Shown here piece by piece: positions 16,741 through 26,314 of a stretch of 51,728 nucleotides of DNA (its first letter is position 1; each line of letters begins with the position of its first letter). The notes beneath the pieces were generated by a model. It had not been told where the DNA came from, did not search any database, and saw only the letters and a program-made list of their open reading frames with translations. The DNA is taken from NCBI GenBank assembly GCA_012034575.1, contig JAAUPF010000025.1, forward strand, positions 1 to 51,728. The letters run 5' to 3'. This stretch comes from Richelia sp. CSU_2_1. GTDB taxonomy: Bacteria; Cyanobacteriota; Cyanobacteriia; Cyanobacteriales; Microcoleaceae. Both the position numbers and the translations under genes were made by a program.

Positions 16741-17459
16741 AACCAACAAAGTCATCCCGCATCCAGTTACAACCCCATCCCTGATTTCTCAAAAGGGAAG
16801 GAAGGGCACAGATTAGAGATCCAAACCTCCCAGCAGGTATTAAAGCCCGATTTGGTATAAACCATTTCCCCACCTTCGATCGATCTCAAATTTAGTATCT
16901 ATAGCAATTGCCCAGGAATTTAGGACGCAGGTCATCGCTATAACTGTTAATGCTTAAGCATTCTATTCATGACTTCTGACTTTTGAGTGCTACTATAAAA
17001 TCTACAACGGTATCAGACCCCTGCTGACTATTTTGACCTGTTGGTTTTAGCATCAATAGATCCCAGCCCCTAGAAGGCAAATTTTTGTATATTTTTTTAC
17101 TAAATAACGGCTACAAATAATAAGCGTTTTTTTACTAATACCTAGCTGCGGGTCTTATCCTGAGGATTGGGGATCGGCGATTTGTTGTCCTTCGCAACTT
17201 ATGTGTAGCTTGCTAAAACATTTATTAGTTTTGGTTTATTAATATTTGCACTCTTGTCACGCTTTCTATAAAATTGAGAGCTAAGATGTGTTTTAGTTCT
17301 ACATGAAGGAAGTGTAAAGATTAACAGCAAGGCTCTGACAGACTGCGTATTTTTACATAGATAGAGTTACAGAGATGTGCTGGGCTGAAACAAATCTGTA
17401 GGTGTATGTTGCTTTCAGCCTTTGCTTGGGTTATTGATTTCTGAAAAAGGGGTACACGC
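16741..17459 (+). promoter_or_regulatory. Long leader region of the WD40-STAND gene
   Basis: This gene-free 0.7 kb ends at a well-placed AAAGGGG ribosome site before ATG 17460. It has a perfect 14-bp palindrome AATGCTTAAGCATT (16949-16962), AT-rich stretches with T7 runs near 17095 and 17130, and a leader hairpin GGCTGAAA (17383-17390) / TTTCAGCC (17413-17420). The distance suggests a long regulated leader, but no known riboswitch pattern is apparent. Confidence 0.4.
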
Positions 17460-20400
17460 ATGACGGATCTGCTTAAACTAAAAGAAACAGCTAGCTACAA
17501 CGATCGCTCGATTAAAACACTGGTAAGGTCGATCGCCATGTCCCAGCAGCAGTTTTCGCTAATTTTGGCGCGCTGCAACTACCAGCAGTTGCGACAGCAA
17601 ATGGCACAGCGCCTGCGACAACAGTCGCCATTTCAAATTCAAGATATAGTCCTGCCAGCATCCGTCAAAACCCTCTACACAACCCTGCAGGCAAACACGC
17701 AAAACAGGGGGCCCGGGCAAATCGGTGCCGCCGCTTTGATGGTATTCGGTTTAGAAACAGTAGTGGCGATAGATGAACTGCTGGCCTCTACCAATCAAGT
17801 CCGAGACGAGTTTCGCAAAAATTTTTCCTGTCCGGTAGTTTTGTGGGTAACGGACGATATCGTTACCAAAATGATCCGTTTAGCCCCGGATTTCAAAAGT
17901 TGGGCCGCAGCCACCATTAAATTTGAAATGGCCTGTGACGAGTTGATTCATTTCCTGGCCCAACAAGCAGACGCTATATTTAGCGCTGGCGAACTCAACA
18001 AAAAACGGGAAATCGGTACTGCCCGAGGCTGCGGGAGCGAGAGCGCAACCAGCAATTCACTATCGGGCCCGGTGCAGCTTGAAGGCTTGCAGCCACACTA
18101 CCCCGCTTTTAACTCCGAAATTGCCAATTCCCGACAGTTCGATTCCGTCTCTTATTCGCCCTTGAGTCCCGGCAGTACCCTCAATTTAGCCATCGGTTCT
18201 CTGTCGCGCCGCGAACTAGAATTGGCCTTGAGAGATTTGCAAAATCGAGGCCAAGAATTAGAACCGGCCCTCGAAGCTAGCCTGCAATTCGTTCTGGGTC
18301 GAGATTACTACGTCAGCGACCAAACCGAAACTGCCTTAGTCCACTACCAGCAAAGTTTGGCATTTTGGCAGATGCAAACCGGCAATTGGGAACTGGAAAA
18401 TTGGGAACACTTGCTCGGGCAAAAAACTTTCTTTTTATCGCAGCCCGCCCCTACCCCCCGCTCTCCTGTACCCAACATCTTATTTTTGGAGAGAGAAGGC
18501 ATAGTGCTGTTTCACATCGCCCTGTGCCACCGCCTGCAAGCAGCCAGAAATCCCGTCGCCAACCGCCAGCACTGGGAACAAGCCTGGATCGCTCTGGAAC
18601 AGTCGAGAAATGCCTTCTCCCTGGCCGATCGCCCCGAATTGGTAGCAGAAGTTACAGCACATTTGGGAGAGGTGCTGCAGCGGTTGGAAGCTTGGGGAGA
18701 ATTGCAAGCTTTGGCAGAAAATTCCTTGCAGTTGCACTTCACTTACGGCACTCCCAGCCAACTAGCTCAAGATTACGGCTTTTTGGCGGAAGTTGCCCTG
18801 CAAGAGTCGCGGTGGAGTCAGGCCCGCCAGTTAGCCGAGTTGGCTTTGGCGATATTGGATCAGACTCCCAGCGATTTAAGATTGCTGATTGAAGATTTGA
18901 GGTTGGGGTTTGTGGGCAATTATCCAGAATTTGCGGAAAATTCCGAGTTAATTAACAATCCCAAATCCCAAATCCAGCATCCCAAATCCGATCGGAGTTC
19001 GTATCTTTTGCTGCTGGCGCAAAGTTTGCGGCAGTTGGGACAGTGGGAAGCGGCCGTTCATTCTTTAGAATTAGCGCAAATTCAAACCGATCCGAAGTAC
19101 GACCCCCGACTTTATATTGATATTTTGACAGAACTGCAAGCACTTTATTTCGAGCAAGGCGAGTATTTGAAAGCTTTTCGGATCAGGCAAACCCAGCGTT
19201 CGATCGAATATCAATACGGTTTTAGAGCGTTCATCGGCGCGAGTCAATTGCAGCAGCAGCGGCAAGCGGTAAATCCTTCGAGTCCCTCCGCTCAAAATCA
19301 AGCGGCGATCGCGGCAGAAATGACCGCTTATTCCCGCCAAAAAGATATCGATCGACTGCTGGAAAGAATCAGCCGGGACGACCACAAATTAACTATTATT
19401 CACGGGCCTTCCGGAGTGGGAAAAAGTTCCTTAGTCAACGCCGGCTTAGTACCCGCTTTAAAAAATATTACTCCTGGAGCTCGCGATACTTTACCCGTAG
19501 TAGTCAAAGTTTACAGCGACTGGCTCGCCGAATTGGAAAATTCTTTAAACCAGGCGCTGCACGACAAACAAGCTGAGGAAGAAAGGAAATTAAGGGCAAG
19601 GGGAGTAGCTAGAGAAATTACCAGCAAAACCGGGACAGCAGCACAGACGAATAGCTCGGGAATTTCATCTTTTATTATCGAGCAATTGCGGGAGAACTCT
19701 GCTAACAATTTGCTGACTGTATTGATTTTCGATCAGTTTGAAGAGTTTTTCTTTGTCTCCACATCAGTTGCCCAAAGGCAGTTGTTTTATAATTTCTTGC
19801 GCCTGTTCTTAAATTTGCCTTTTGTCAAAGTTATTTTGTCATTGCGGGAAGATTACTTGCACTATTTGCTTGACTGCGATCGCTTCCCCAATCTCGACGC
19901 TATTAACAATAATATTCTCGACAAAAGCATCCGCTACCAACTGCGGAGTTTTTCGATTAAAGACGCGCGGGCAGTAATCGGGCACTTGACAGAAAGGGCG
20001 GAATTCTACTTAGAACCGGAACTGATCGATGCCTTCGTCGAAGATTTAGCCGACGAACTGCAAGAAGTACGACCGATCGAACTGCAAGTAGTCGGAGCGC
20101 AACTGCAAGAAGAGTCGATTACTACCCTAGCGCAATACCAACAATTAGGCGACAATCCCAAAGCAGAATTAGTCAAGCGATCGCTCGAACGGGTAATCTC
20201 TGACTGCGGTCCGGTCAACGAAGATGCAGCGTGGAAAATCCTATTTACCCTCACCGATGAAAGAGGCGTGCGGCTGATTAAAACCAAACACGAACTGTCC
20301 TTAGTCACGGGCCAGCATCCCGCAGGCGAAGAAACAGAATTAAGCGCGATCGGCAGTTACAGCAGAATATCGCTCCGCAAACAATTTGCCAAAAATCAAC

Positions 20401-22958
20401 TTACCCAAGACCTAGAAACAGAACCTAAAAAAACCGACAGCCTCGATTTAATTTTAGACATTTTAGTCGGTCACGGTTTGCTATTTTTGCTGCGGGAAGC
20501 ACCCGAAGACCGCTATCAATTAGTTCACGACTATCTAGTGCGGCCGATCCGCCAAAGATTCGGCTTAGAAGCCAGACTGCACCAAGCAGAAGCCGACAAA
20601 AAAATGAGCCAAGAACAACTCTACCGAGCCAATTCTTTTCTCAAACAACTGCTGGGATTAGCAGTCGTCGGCGTATTGCTGCTCACCAGTTCCACCGTCG
20701 CCGCCGTCAACTTTTGGTGGCGGGCAGTAGGGCAAAAACAACTAGCGATCGCTCAAACCCAGCGGGCAGAAATCAACACCCTCACCGCCGCCTCAGAAGC
20801 GCTGTATTTCTCAAACAATAAATTTGATGCCATCATGGAAAGTTTGAGAGCTGGGAAACAGTGGAAGCAGATCGAACATTCCCAAGGAATGCAAACTCTC
20901 AAAGACACCGAAATCCTGATTTCTGCCGCCCTCCAACAAGCAGTTTACGGAGTCAAAGAAAGAAACAGATTGGAGGGACACGGCGATGTTGTTTGGGGTC
21001 TGACTTTTAGCCAGGACGGCTCTACAATTGCCTCAGCCAGCGTCGATAAAACCGTCAAACTTTGGCGGCGCGATGGCAGTTCGATCGCAACTTTGAAAGG
21101 TCATACTAACAGTGTCGCCTGCGTAGCTTTCAGCCCCGACAGCAAAACCATTGCTTCAGCAAGCTTAGATAAAACCGTCAAAATTTGGCAAACTGACGGC
21201 ATTTTGCTCGCTACTTTAGAAGGTCACACTAACAGCGTTACCAGCGTGGCTTTCAGCCCCGACGGTCAAACGATCGCCAGTGCATCGAGAGACAAAACAA
21301 TCAAACTTTGGAAAACCGACGGTACGCTGCTGCAAACGATCGAACAACTAGCTCCTATTAATTGGGTTAGCTTCAGCCGCGACGGCAAAACATTAGCTGC
21401 GGCCGGCGATGACGGTACTGTCAAATTGTGGAGTTCCGACGGCAAATTAATTGCCAATTTGTGGCACAGCGCCAACAAAAAACCCTCTAAAGTTTACACC
21501 GTCAGTTTCTCCCCCGACGGTGAAACTCTAGCGACTGCCGGCGAAGACAAAACGGTGAAAATCTGGAATGTCGCCGCACTCAAGGACGATGGGAAACTAA
21601 GTTCGCAAACAGCAAATAACGGCTTGCTGCTGGCAACTTTGCGGGGACACACCAAGTGGGTGTTCGGCGTCAGCTTTTCTCCCAACGGTCAAAGTTTGGC
21701 TTCCGGAGGCGCGGACGGCACAGTTAAACTTTGGAATTTGGATGGTGTCGGCGAAAACCCGGACAAAACTGCAGGCATCAAATCCGAAGACCGCTTGGTC
21801 AGAATTTTTGAGGGACACGCCGATAGAGTCACTCAAGTCAGTTTTAGCCCGGACGGCAAAACACTCGCTTCTGCAAGTTTTGACAAAACTATCCGGCTGT
21901 GGAGGCTCGACGACGTGCCCCTCAAGACCCTCGACGGACACCAAAACCGCGTGCAAACCGCCAGCTTCAGCCCCGACGGTCAGAGGTTGGCTTCTGGTTC
22001 CACAGACAACACGATCAAGCTGTGGAGTCGCACGGGAGTTTTGCTAGAAACTTTGGAAGGACACTCCCAGCGAGTCGCCAGCGTCAGTTTCAGCCCCGAC
22101 GGTCAGTTACTGGCATCTGGAAGTTACGACAAAACTGTGAAAATCTGGAATCTGAAGGAACACGGCACGAACAATATTCTCCCCTGTCCTTCTGCACCCC
22201 TATTTCCCTGTTCGCCTGCGGTGGTGTCTACCCTGGAAGGTCATTCCGACAGCGTGATGGGCGTGAGTTTTAGTCCCGATAGCGAGATTCTGGCAACGGC
22301 TAGCAAGGATAAGACGGTTAAGTTGTGGACGAGAAATGGCTGGCTGATTAAGACTTTGACAGGACATACAGGCTGGGTGACTGGCGTCAGTTTTTCTCCC
22401 GACGGGTCGATGTTGGCTTCGGCTAGCGATGACGGTACTGTCAAGCTTTGGAATCGCGAGGGCCGGTTGTTGAAAACTTTGGAAGGAGCTCACAACAGTT
22501 TTGTCTTGGGGGTTGCTTTCAGCCCTGACGGCAAAATGCTGGCTTCTGCCGGTTACGACAATTCGGTGAAGCTGTGGAAGGTGGACGGAACTTTGGTGGC
22601 GACGCTGCTGAAGGGGTCTAGCGACAGCGTGACTAGCGTGGGTTTCAGCCCGGACGGTTTGTTGGTGGCTTCGGGGAGTTACGACAATAAGGTTCGGTTG
22701 TGGAGTCGCAGCGGGACTTTGTTGAAAACTTTGACGGGTCACAAGGATAGCGTGATGAGCGTGAATTTCAGCCCGGATGGGAAGGTTTTGGCTTCTGCCG
22801 GTCGGGACAATCGGGTGATTTTGTGGAATTTGGATCTTGATGATTTGTTGGTCAGGGGCTGCGATTGGGTGGGGGATTATTTAAGGACTAATCCAAATGT
22901 AAGCGATCGCGATCGGCGTCTCTGCGACGGGGTGAGTGCAAAACCCGATCGATTTTAG
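17460..22958 (+). CDS. Giant TPR-like/STAND NTPase/TM/WD40 protein
   Basis: An 1832-residue signal-transduction protein. Order: an uncharacterised N-terminal domain (1-180), a TPR-like helical region (about 230-620), a STAND NTPase with Walker A HGPSGVGKSSL (about 646-656) and Walker B-like LTVLIFDQFEEFFF, a winged-helix-like region, a membrane span (about 1063-1085), a short coiled segment and 14 WD40 repeats (about 1170-1795). Fourteen repeats fit two seven-bladed propellers; blade motifs read FSPDG..LASAS.D.TVKLW. STAND proteins act as ligand-triggered oligomerising switches; the WD40 sensor here is predicted on the side of the membrane opposite the ATPase, or the span is a false hit. Repeat 9 is interrupted by a proline-rich insert. 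Some linkers are translated intergenic repeats (NWELENWE; NPKSQIQHPKS). The ligand and partners are unknown. Confidence 0.85.
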   Translation: MTDLLKLKETASYNDRSIKTLVRSIAMSQQQFSLILARCNYQQLRQQMAQRLRQQSPFQIQDIVLPASVKTLYTTLQANTQNRGPGQIGAAALMVFGLETVVAIDELLASTNQVRDEFRKNFSCPVVLWVTDDIVTKMIRLAPDFKSWAAATIKFEMACDELIHFLAQQADAIFSAGELNKKREIGTARGCGSESATSNSLSGPVQLEGLQPHYPAFNSEIANSRQFDSVSYSPLSPGSTLNLAIGSLSRRELELALRDLQNRGQELEPALEASLQFVLGRDYYVSDQTETALVHYQQSLAFWQMQTGNWELENWEHLLGQKTFFLSQPAPTPRSPVPNILFLEREGIVLFHIALCHRLQAARNPVANRQHWEQAWIALEQSRNAFSLADRPELVAEVTAHLGEVLQRLEAWGELQALAENSLQLHFTYGTPSQLAQDYGFLAEVALQESRWSQARQLAELALAILDQTPSDLRLLIEDLRLGFVGNYPEFAENSELINNPKSQIQHPKSDRSSYLLLLAQSLRQLGQWEAAVHSLELAQIQTDPKYDPRLYIDILTELQALYFEQGEYLKAFRIRQTQRSIEYQYGFRAFIGASQLQQQRQAVNPSSPSAQNQAAIAAEMTAYSRQKDIDRLLERISRDDHKLTIIHGPSGVGKSSLVNAGLVPALKNITPGARDTLPVVVKVYSDWLAELENSLNQALHDKQAEEERKLRARGVAREITSKTGTAAQTNSSGISSFIIEQLRENSANNLLTVLIFDQFEEFFFVSTSVAQRQLFYNFLRLFLNLPFVKVILSLREDYLHYLLDCDRFPNLDAINNNILDKSIRYQLRSFSIKDARAVIGHLTERAEFYLEPELIDAFVEDLADELQEVRPIELQVVGAQLQEESITTLAQYQQLGDNPKAELVKRSLERVISDCGPVNEDAAWKILFTLTDERGVRLIKTKHELSLVTGQHPAGEETELSAIGSYSRISLRKQFAKNQLTQDLETEPKKTDSLDLILDILVGHGLLFLLREAPEDRYQLVHDYLVRPIRQRFGLEARLHQAEADKKMSQEQLYRANSFLKQLLGLAVVGVLLLTSSTVAAVNFWWRAVGQKQLAIAQTQRAEINTLTAASEALYFSNNKFDAIMESLRAGKQWKQIEHSQGMQTLKDTEILISAALQQAVYGVKERNRLEGHGDVVWGLTFSQDGSTIASASVDKTVKLWRRDGSSIATLKGHTNSVACVAFSPDSKTIASASLDKTVKIWQTDGILLATLEGHTNSVTSVAFSPDGQTIASASRDKTIKLWKTDGTLLQTIEQLAPINWVSFSRDGKTLAAAGDDGTVKLWSSDGKLIANLWHSANKKPSKVYTVSFSPDGETLATAGEDKTVKIWNVAALKDDGKLSSQTANNGLLLATLRGHTKWVFGVSFSPNGQSLASGGADGTVKLWNLDGVGENPDKTAGIKSEDRLVRIFEGHADRVTQVSFSPDGKTLASASFDKTIRLWRLDDVPLKTLDGHQNRVQTASFSPDGQRLASGSTDNTIKLWSRTGVLLETLEGHSQRVASVSFSPDGQLLASGSYDKTVKIWNLKEHGTNNILPCPSAPLFPCSPAVVSTLEGHSDSVMGVSFSPDSEILATASKDKTVKLWTRNGWLIKTLTGHTGWVTGVSFSPDGSMLASASDDGTVKLWNREGRLLKTLEGAHNSFVLGVAFSPDGKMLASAGYDNSVKLWKVDGTLVATLLKGSSDSVTSVGFSPDGLLVASGSYDNKVRLWSRSGTLLKTLTGHKDSVMSVNFSPDGKVLASAGRDNRVILWNLDLDDLLVRGCDWVGDYLRTNPNVSDRDRRLCDGVSAKPDRF

Positions 22959-23222
22959 ATTTGGGATTTTAGATTTTCGATTGGGTGATTGGGTTGATTG
23001 TCTGTTTGCGATTGGGTGATTCGAGCGATTTTAGATTTTAGATTTTAGATGTGGGATTTTGGATTTTCGATCGGGTCGATTCAACGCACTCCCTGGGTAC
23101 AGGTAGAGTGTGGGCCTTCTTGCTGTTAAAGGTAAAGTAAACTATTGTAAAGAAATATGAGATTTCTCTTATCCCCTGGTTAAGACAGCCAGCTAGCATA
23201 GATCCCTGAATTAGAAGTTCCT
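22959..23222. repeat. GATTTTAGATTT / GATTGGGTGATT repeats
   Basis: AT-rich degenerate units follow the WD40 gene (TTTTAGATTTTCGATTGGG..., ATTTTAGATTTTAGATTTTAGAT about 23031-23050). The right part, from about 23100, should contain the psb32 promoter; TAAAGTAAACTATTG near 23130 is AT-rich, but no clear -35/-10 pair can be fixed. Confidence 0.5.
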
Positions 23223-24026
23223 ATGTCACAAATTTTTCCGCGAAGACTTTTAGCATCTGCTGTTGCATTGTTCCTGGCTTTATCGGTATGGGCGATCGCC
23301 CCAGCAGCGCAAGCTTACAACAATCCCGATTTGCTCCCCGAAACTCAGACGCCAATTATCGACTTGGCTAAAGCCCTGACGGATATTGAAGAACAGGTGC
23401 TGGCAAAAAATTTAACCGAATTTGAAGCTGAAACAGGCTGGAAACTGCGCGTGCTGACTCAGTACGATCGCACTCCGGGTTTGGCTGTCAAAAGTTATTG
23501 GGGACTGGACCAAAAAAGCGTGCTGCTAGTTGCCGATCCGCGCGGGGGCAATTTGCTCAACTTTAATGTGGGGGATGCACTGTACCCCCTGCTGCCGCGC
23601 ACTTTTTGGGTGGAACTGCAAACTCGCTACGGCAATCAGTTTTTTGTGCGGGACAATGGCGAAGACCGAGCGATCGTTGAATCTTTGGAGTCGATCGAAG
23701 GCTGTTTGCGCCAGGGCGGATGTCGCGTGGTTCCCGGTTTGCCGAGGGAACAGTGGATTTTGACCCTGATTACTTCGTGCTTGGGCGGGGTAGTCTGCGG
23801 GTTTGCGGCTCAGCCGCGGAAACCGGGACAATTGGTAGCTTGGCAGTGGGCGCTAATTTTTTCGCCGCTGTGGGGCATCCTGTTTTTAGCTTTCGGCATC
23901 GGTCCAGTGGTAACTCGGACTTCTGAGTGGTTGCCTTTGGTGCGGAATGTAGCCGGTTTTGCGATGGGAGCTCTGGCAGCATTTTTGACTCCGGTAATTA
24001 GCAAATCTTCGTCCTCGGAAACTTAA
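23223..24026 (+). CDS. psb32: TPM-domain protein, Psb32-like PSII repair factor
   Basis: A 267-residue protein with an N-terminal signal or anchor (about 8-31, ending AQAYNNPDLLPE) and a TPM domain (about 40-170) including ETGWKLRVLTQYDRTPG, LLVADPRGGNLLNFNVGDA and the PRTFWVELQTRYGNQFFVRDNGED block. Two C-terminal membrane segments follow (about 182-200 and 207-230). This layout matches cyanobacterial Psb32, homologue of plant TLP18.3, which aids photosystem II repair in high light and sits in the thylakoid lumen or membrane. Two cysteines (CLRQGGC) lie before the membrane segment. The symbol is from pattern recognition. The start at ATG 23223 gives a normal signal peptide. Confidence 0.8.
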   Translation: MSQIFPRRLLASAVALFLALSVWAIAPAAQAYNNPDLLPETQTPIIDLAKALTDIEEQVLAKNLTEFEAETGWKLRVLTQYDRTPGLAVKSYWGLDQKSVLLVADPRGGNLLNFNVGDALYPLLPRTFWVELQTRYGNQFFVRDNGEDRAIVESLESIEGCLRQGGCRVVPGLPREQWILTLITSCLGGVVCGFAAQPRKPGQLVAWQWALIFSPLWGILFLAFGIGPVVTRTSEWLPLVRNVAGFAMGALAAFLTPVISKSSSSET

Positions 24027-24335
24027 GCAGAAGGAAGAAGGCAGAAGGCAGAAGGCAGAAGGAAGAGGGAAGAAGGAAGAAGGAAGAGCCCGCAGACAGC
24101 AAGCTGTCTCGCGATTAAGCTCTTAGGTTTAATTAGTTGGACTTATGAATCACAGAAACTCTCTCTCCCCCCTCTCCCCCTATCCCCATCGAGTTTCTTA
24201 GAAGTCAATTGGCATTGACAGTTGACAGTTGGGAATTGGCAGTTGGCAGTTGGCAGAGTTTACTCAATTGTCAGCCAAGGGCCAAAACCTGATAAGCTGA
24301 TACCGGACAATTCACAGGCGACAGCTATCCAACAA
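24027..24335. repeat. Heptamer repeats GCAGAAG and CAGTTGG before cobH
   Basis: At 24028-24087 a 7-bp CAGAAGG/AAGAAGG run, and at 24218-24256 a TTGACAG/TTGGCAG run. Between them is ordinary sequence with CCCCTCTCCCCC near 24165. No gene is supported; an in-frame extension of cobH into the second run (from a TTG at 24222) is unlikely to be translated. Confidence 0.65.
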
Positions 24336-24959
24336 ATGGAATGGCACGTAAGCGATGCCCAGAGTCTGGGATTAATCGACAGCGAAATTGGCGAGCACAG
24401 TTTTTCAGCGGCGGAGTACGAAATAGTCCGCCGTGCGATTTATGCAACTGCTGATTTTGAGTACAAGTCTTTAATTAGTTTTTCCGATCGAGCTTTGCAG
24501 GCTGGGGCGGCAGCTTTGGCTGCTCGGACTACGATCGTGGTAGATGTGCCGATGGTGCAGGTGGGCATTACGCCGCAAATTCAAAATACTTTTGCAAATC
24601 CGGTTTACTGTTCGATGGATGCTTTGACTCGCCCTCAAAAGGAAAAGACGCGGGCGGCTTGGGGGATTGAAACTTTGGCCAAGCGCTATCCTGAAGGGAT
24701 TTTTGTGGTGGGCCAGTCTCAAACTGCTTTGTCGGCGATTGTCGATTTGATCGAGGCTGAGGAAATTCGACCGGCTTTGGTGATTGGAACTCCTTCGGGG
24801 TTTGTCGGGGTTGATGTGGCTAAGTCGCGCCTGCACGATTCGATGATTCCTCACATTCGGATTGAGGGACGCAAGGGTTCGGCTGTGGTGGCTGTGGCGA
24901 TTGTTAATGGATTGGTAGATTTAGCTTGGCAAGCCTACGGTCAAGAGGGGAATAGTTGA
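24336..24959 (+). CDS. cobH: Precorrin-8X/cobalt-precorrin-8 methylmutase
   Basis: CobH/CbiC moves the C-11 methyl group to C-12 to form (cobyrinate) hydrogenobyrinate, a late corrin-ring step of vitamin B12 synthesis. The family features are RRAIYATADFEYKSLISFS (catalytic His absent at the usual start of this block; see below), ARTTIVVDVPMVQVG, NPVYCSMD, GIFVVGQSQTAL and GTPSGFVGVDVAKSRLHDS. The ATG at 24336 gives 207 residues, the usual size; the longer frame would translate intergenic repeats. In many CobH enzymes a histidine follows the RR..I..T.D motif (T-x-D-F/H); here the text reads TADFEYKS, as in cyanobacterial members I recall. No other cob gene and no cobalamin riboswitch is visible nearby. 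Confidence 0.88.
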   Translation: MEWHVSDAQSLGLIDSEIGEHSFSAAEYEIVRRAIYATADFEYKSLISFSDRALQAGAAALAARTTIVVDVPMVQVGITPQIQNTFANPVYCSMDALTRPQKEKTRAAWGIETLAKRYPEGIFVVGQSQTALSAIVDLIEAEEIRPALVIGTPSGFVGVDVAKSRLHDSMIPHIRIEGRKGSAVVAVAIVNGLVDLAWQAYGQEGNS

Positions 24960-25163
24960 TAGTTGATAGTTGACAGTTGACAGTTGACAGTTGACAGTTG
25001 GGAATTGGGAATTGGGAATTGGGAATTGGGAATTGGGAATTGGTAATTTCCCGAGTTCACAATCTCAAAATCATTCAATCCCGCAATTCCTAATCTCGCA
25101 ATCTCCCAATTCTAAAATCTAAAATCTAAAATTCCTCAATCTCCCAATTCTAAAATCTAAAAT
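24960..25163. repeat. STRR block: TTGACAG, GGAATTG and AAAATCT heptamers
   Basis: Starting at the cobH stop there are runs of TTGATAG/TTGACAG (about 6 units) followed by GGAATTG (about 7 units) to 25042. From 25090 a TCTAAAA run ends in the 3' end of the convergent gene. The 7-bp period is exact within each run. Both genes converge on this block. Confidence 0.85.
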
Positions 25164-25874
25164 CTAAAATCCCTCTCTGCGCCTTTTTACTTCTCTGGTT
25201 CGATCGTCTCGATCGCCCCCTTTTTTCTTCCGGCCTTTTTTTATTTGTTCGCTGATTTCGACAAACAAATCCCGACGCAAATAAGGATAGTCGCTGACCC
25301 ACACGTTGCGGCTGGGTATGTAAATATCTGAAACTTTGCTAATTATTCCCAAATCTTCCTGATTTGACATGACTAACATTAAAGCAGCTTGACCGACGGC
25401 AATTCCTTGGTGATTTTTCTGCAAGGGAGCTCGCAGCGTAGTCGTAAATCCGGTTTTGTCACCGACTTCTAAATTAATCCGCGGCTCTAAGTTGTCTACA
25501 ATTACCAGTTGTCCTTTTTGATTGACAGTTTCCTCTTGACTTGTAACTTCATCTGTAATGTAAACATCCAAAACTCGCCCTTGCCAAAAACCGCAGTATT
25601 GAAATTTGCGAAATTCTGCATTGCGCAAACTCGCCCACAAAACTGGTCCCCACAGCCAATACAAACCGGCGATCAATCCGGTAATTAAAACGAAGGGTGC
25701 AAAATCCGAACCTGCTAAATTGTAGACTACGAGCAGCAATACTACGATCACTGCTGAGATTAACATTCGCCTTAAAAAATCGGGCGGCTTTCCCCAGATA
25801 TATTTGTATTGAGCTCCGGTGGCGACGGCGGGAATTAATTCTTGAAAAGTTTCGCGAGTTAATGGAATTAGCAT
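25164..25874 (-). CDS. Two-span membrane protein, unknown function
   Basis: A 236-residue protein conserved in style with small cyanobacterial membrane proteins that are sometimes annotated as phosphate ABC transporter permeases without evidence. Residues 36-57 and 61-80 form two membrane spans separated by a short turn. The rest is a cytoplasmic beta-rich domain (VLDVYITDEVTSQEETVNQKGQLVIVDN..., INLEVGDKTGFTTTLRAPLQ). It ends in a highly basic tail (KKGRKKKGGDRDDRTREVKRRR) overlapping repeat-like DNA. No ABC-transporter motif is seen, so I do not assign one. Confidence 0.65.
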   Translation of the reverse strand: MLIPLTRETFQELIPAVATGAQYKYIWGKPPDFLRRMLISAVIVVLLLVVYNLAGSDFAPFVLITGLIAGLYWLWGPVLWASLRNAEFRKFQYCGFWQGRVLDVYITDEVTSQEETVNQKGQLVIVDNLEPRINLEVGDKTGFTTTLRAPLQKNHQGIAVGQAALMLVMSNQEDLGIISKVSDIYIPSRNVWVSDYPYLRRDLFVEISEQIKKGRKKKGGDRDDRTREVKRRREGF

Positions 25875-26314
25875 AATTGGAATCGGGAAAAACTAAAAAG
25901 TCATAGATGTCGGTTGTACGCTTGCAGGAGGGACAGTTTCATTCTCGGGCCTGTGCCCCCGTGCTAGTCTCAAGGGCTAAAATATTCGCGAAATCGTTGG
26001 TTTTTCGGTTTTGTCAGACGGGCAGCCACCATCTCACGCCTCAGCTACGCGATCGAGTCAGGATCTGCTGCTGTCTGAGCTAATGCTTATTGTACCGTCA
26101 TAGTTTATCGAGGTGGCGATCGACCCGACGATTCTAATTCACAAACCTCCCACAAATGTTCAATTTGTCAAGAGGCTGAGGTAACAAACTAGCAAGAACG
26201 CAGCAAGCTCTGCGATCGAGGGGCTATAGCCCTTAGTTTTCCTTCACCCCTACTAATTCTGCACAAACATGACACAATATAATCAAGCTAGGTCCCAAAC
26301 ACCATTGTTGCCCA
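25875..26314. other. Spacer before the coiled-coil/OmpA cluster
   Basis: This 440-bp region separates divergent genes, so both promoters should be here. GTTTTTCCCGATTCC lies just upstream of the minus gene. TGACACAATATAATCAAGC near 26270-26288 gives a TATAAT box (26279-26284) suitable for the plus-strand cluster. I see no gene or RNA. Confidence 0.45.
26279..26284 (+). promoter_or_regulatory. Putative -10 box of the envelope-signalling cluster
   Basis: A perfect TATAAT lies 31 bases before the ATG at 26315. No good TTGACA is found 17 bp upstream (the region reads TCTGCACAAAC), so it may need an activator or an extended -10. Only the box itself is seen. Confidence 0.4.

Noticed and set aside
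18365..18892. Alternative frame in the WD40-STAND gene
   Set aside because: It is out of frame inside an intact 1832-residue gene and has no domain.
24222..24335. Upstream extension of CobH
   Set aside because: It would translate TTGACAG repeats from a TTG; the ATG at 24336 gives the normal enzyme length.
24027..24335. Cobalamin riboswitch before cobH, or TPP riboswitch before thiD
   Set aside because: Neither conserved core could be found by eye in the upstream DNA, and the thiD upstream gap is only about 50 bp.
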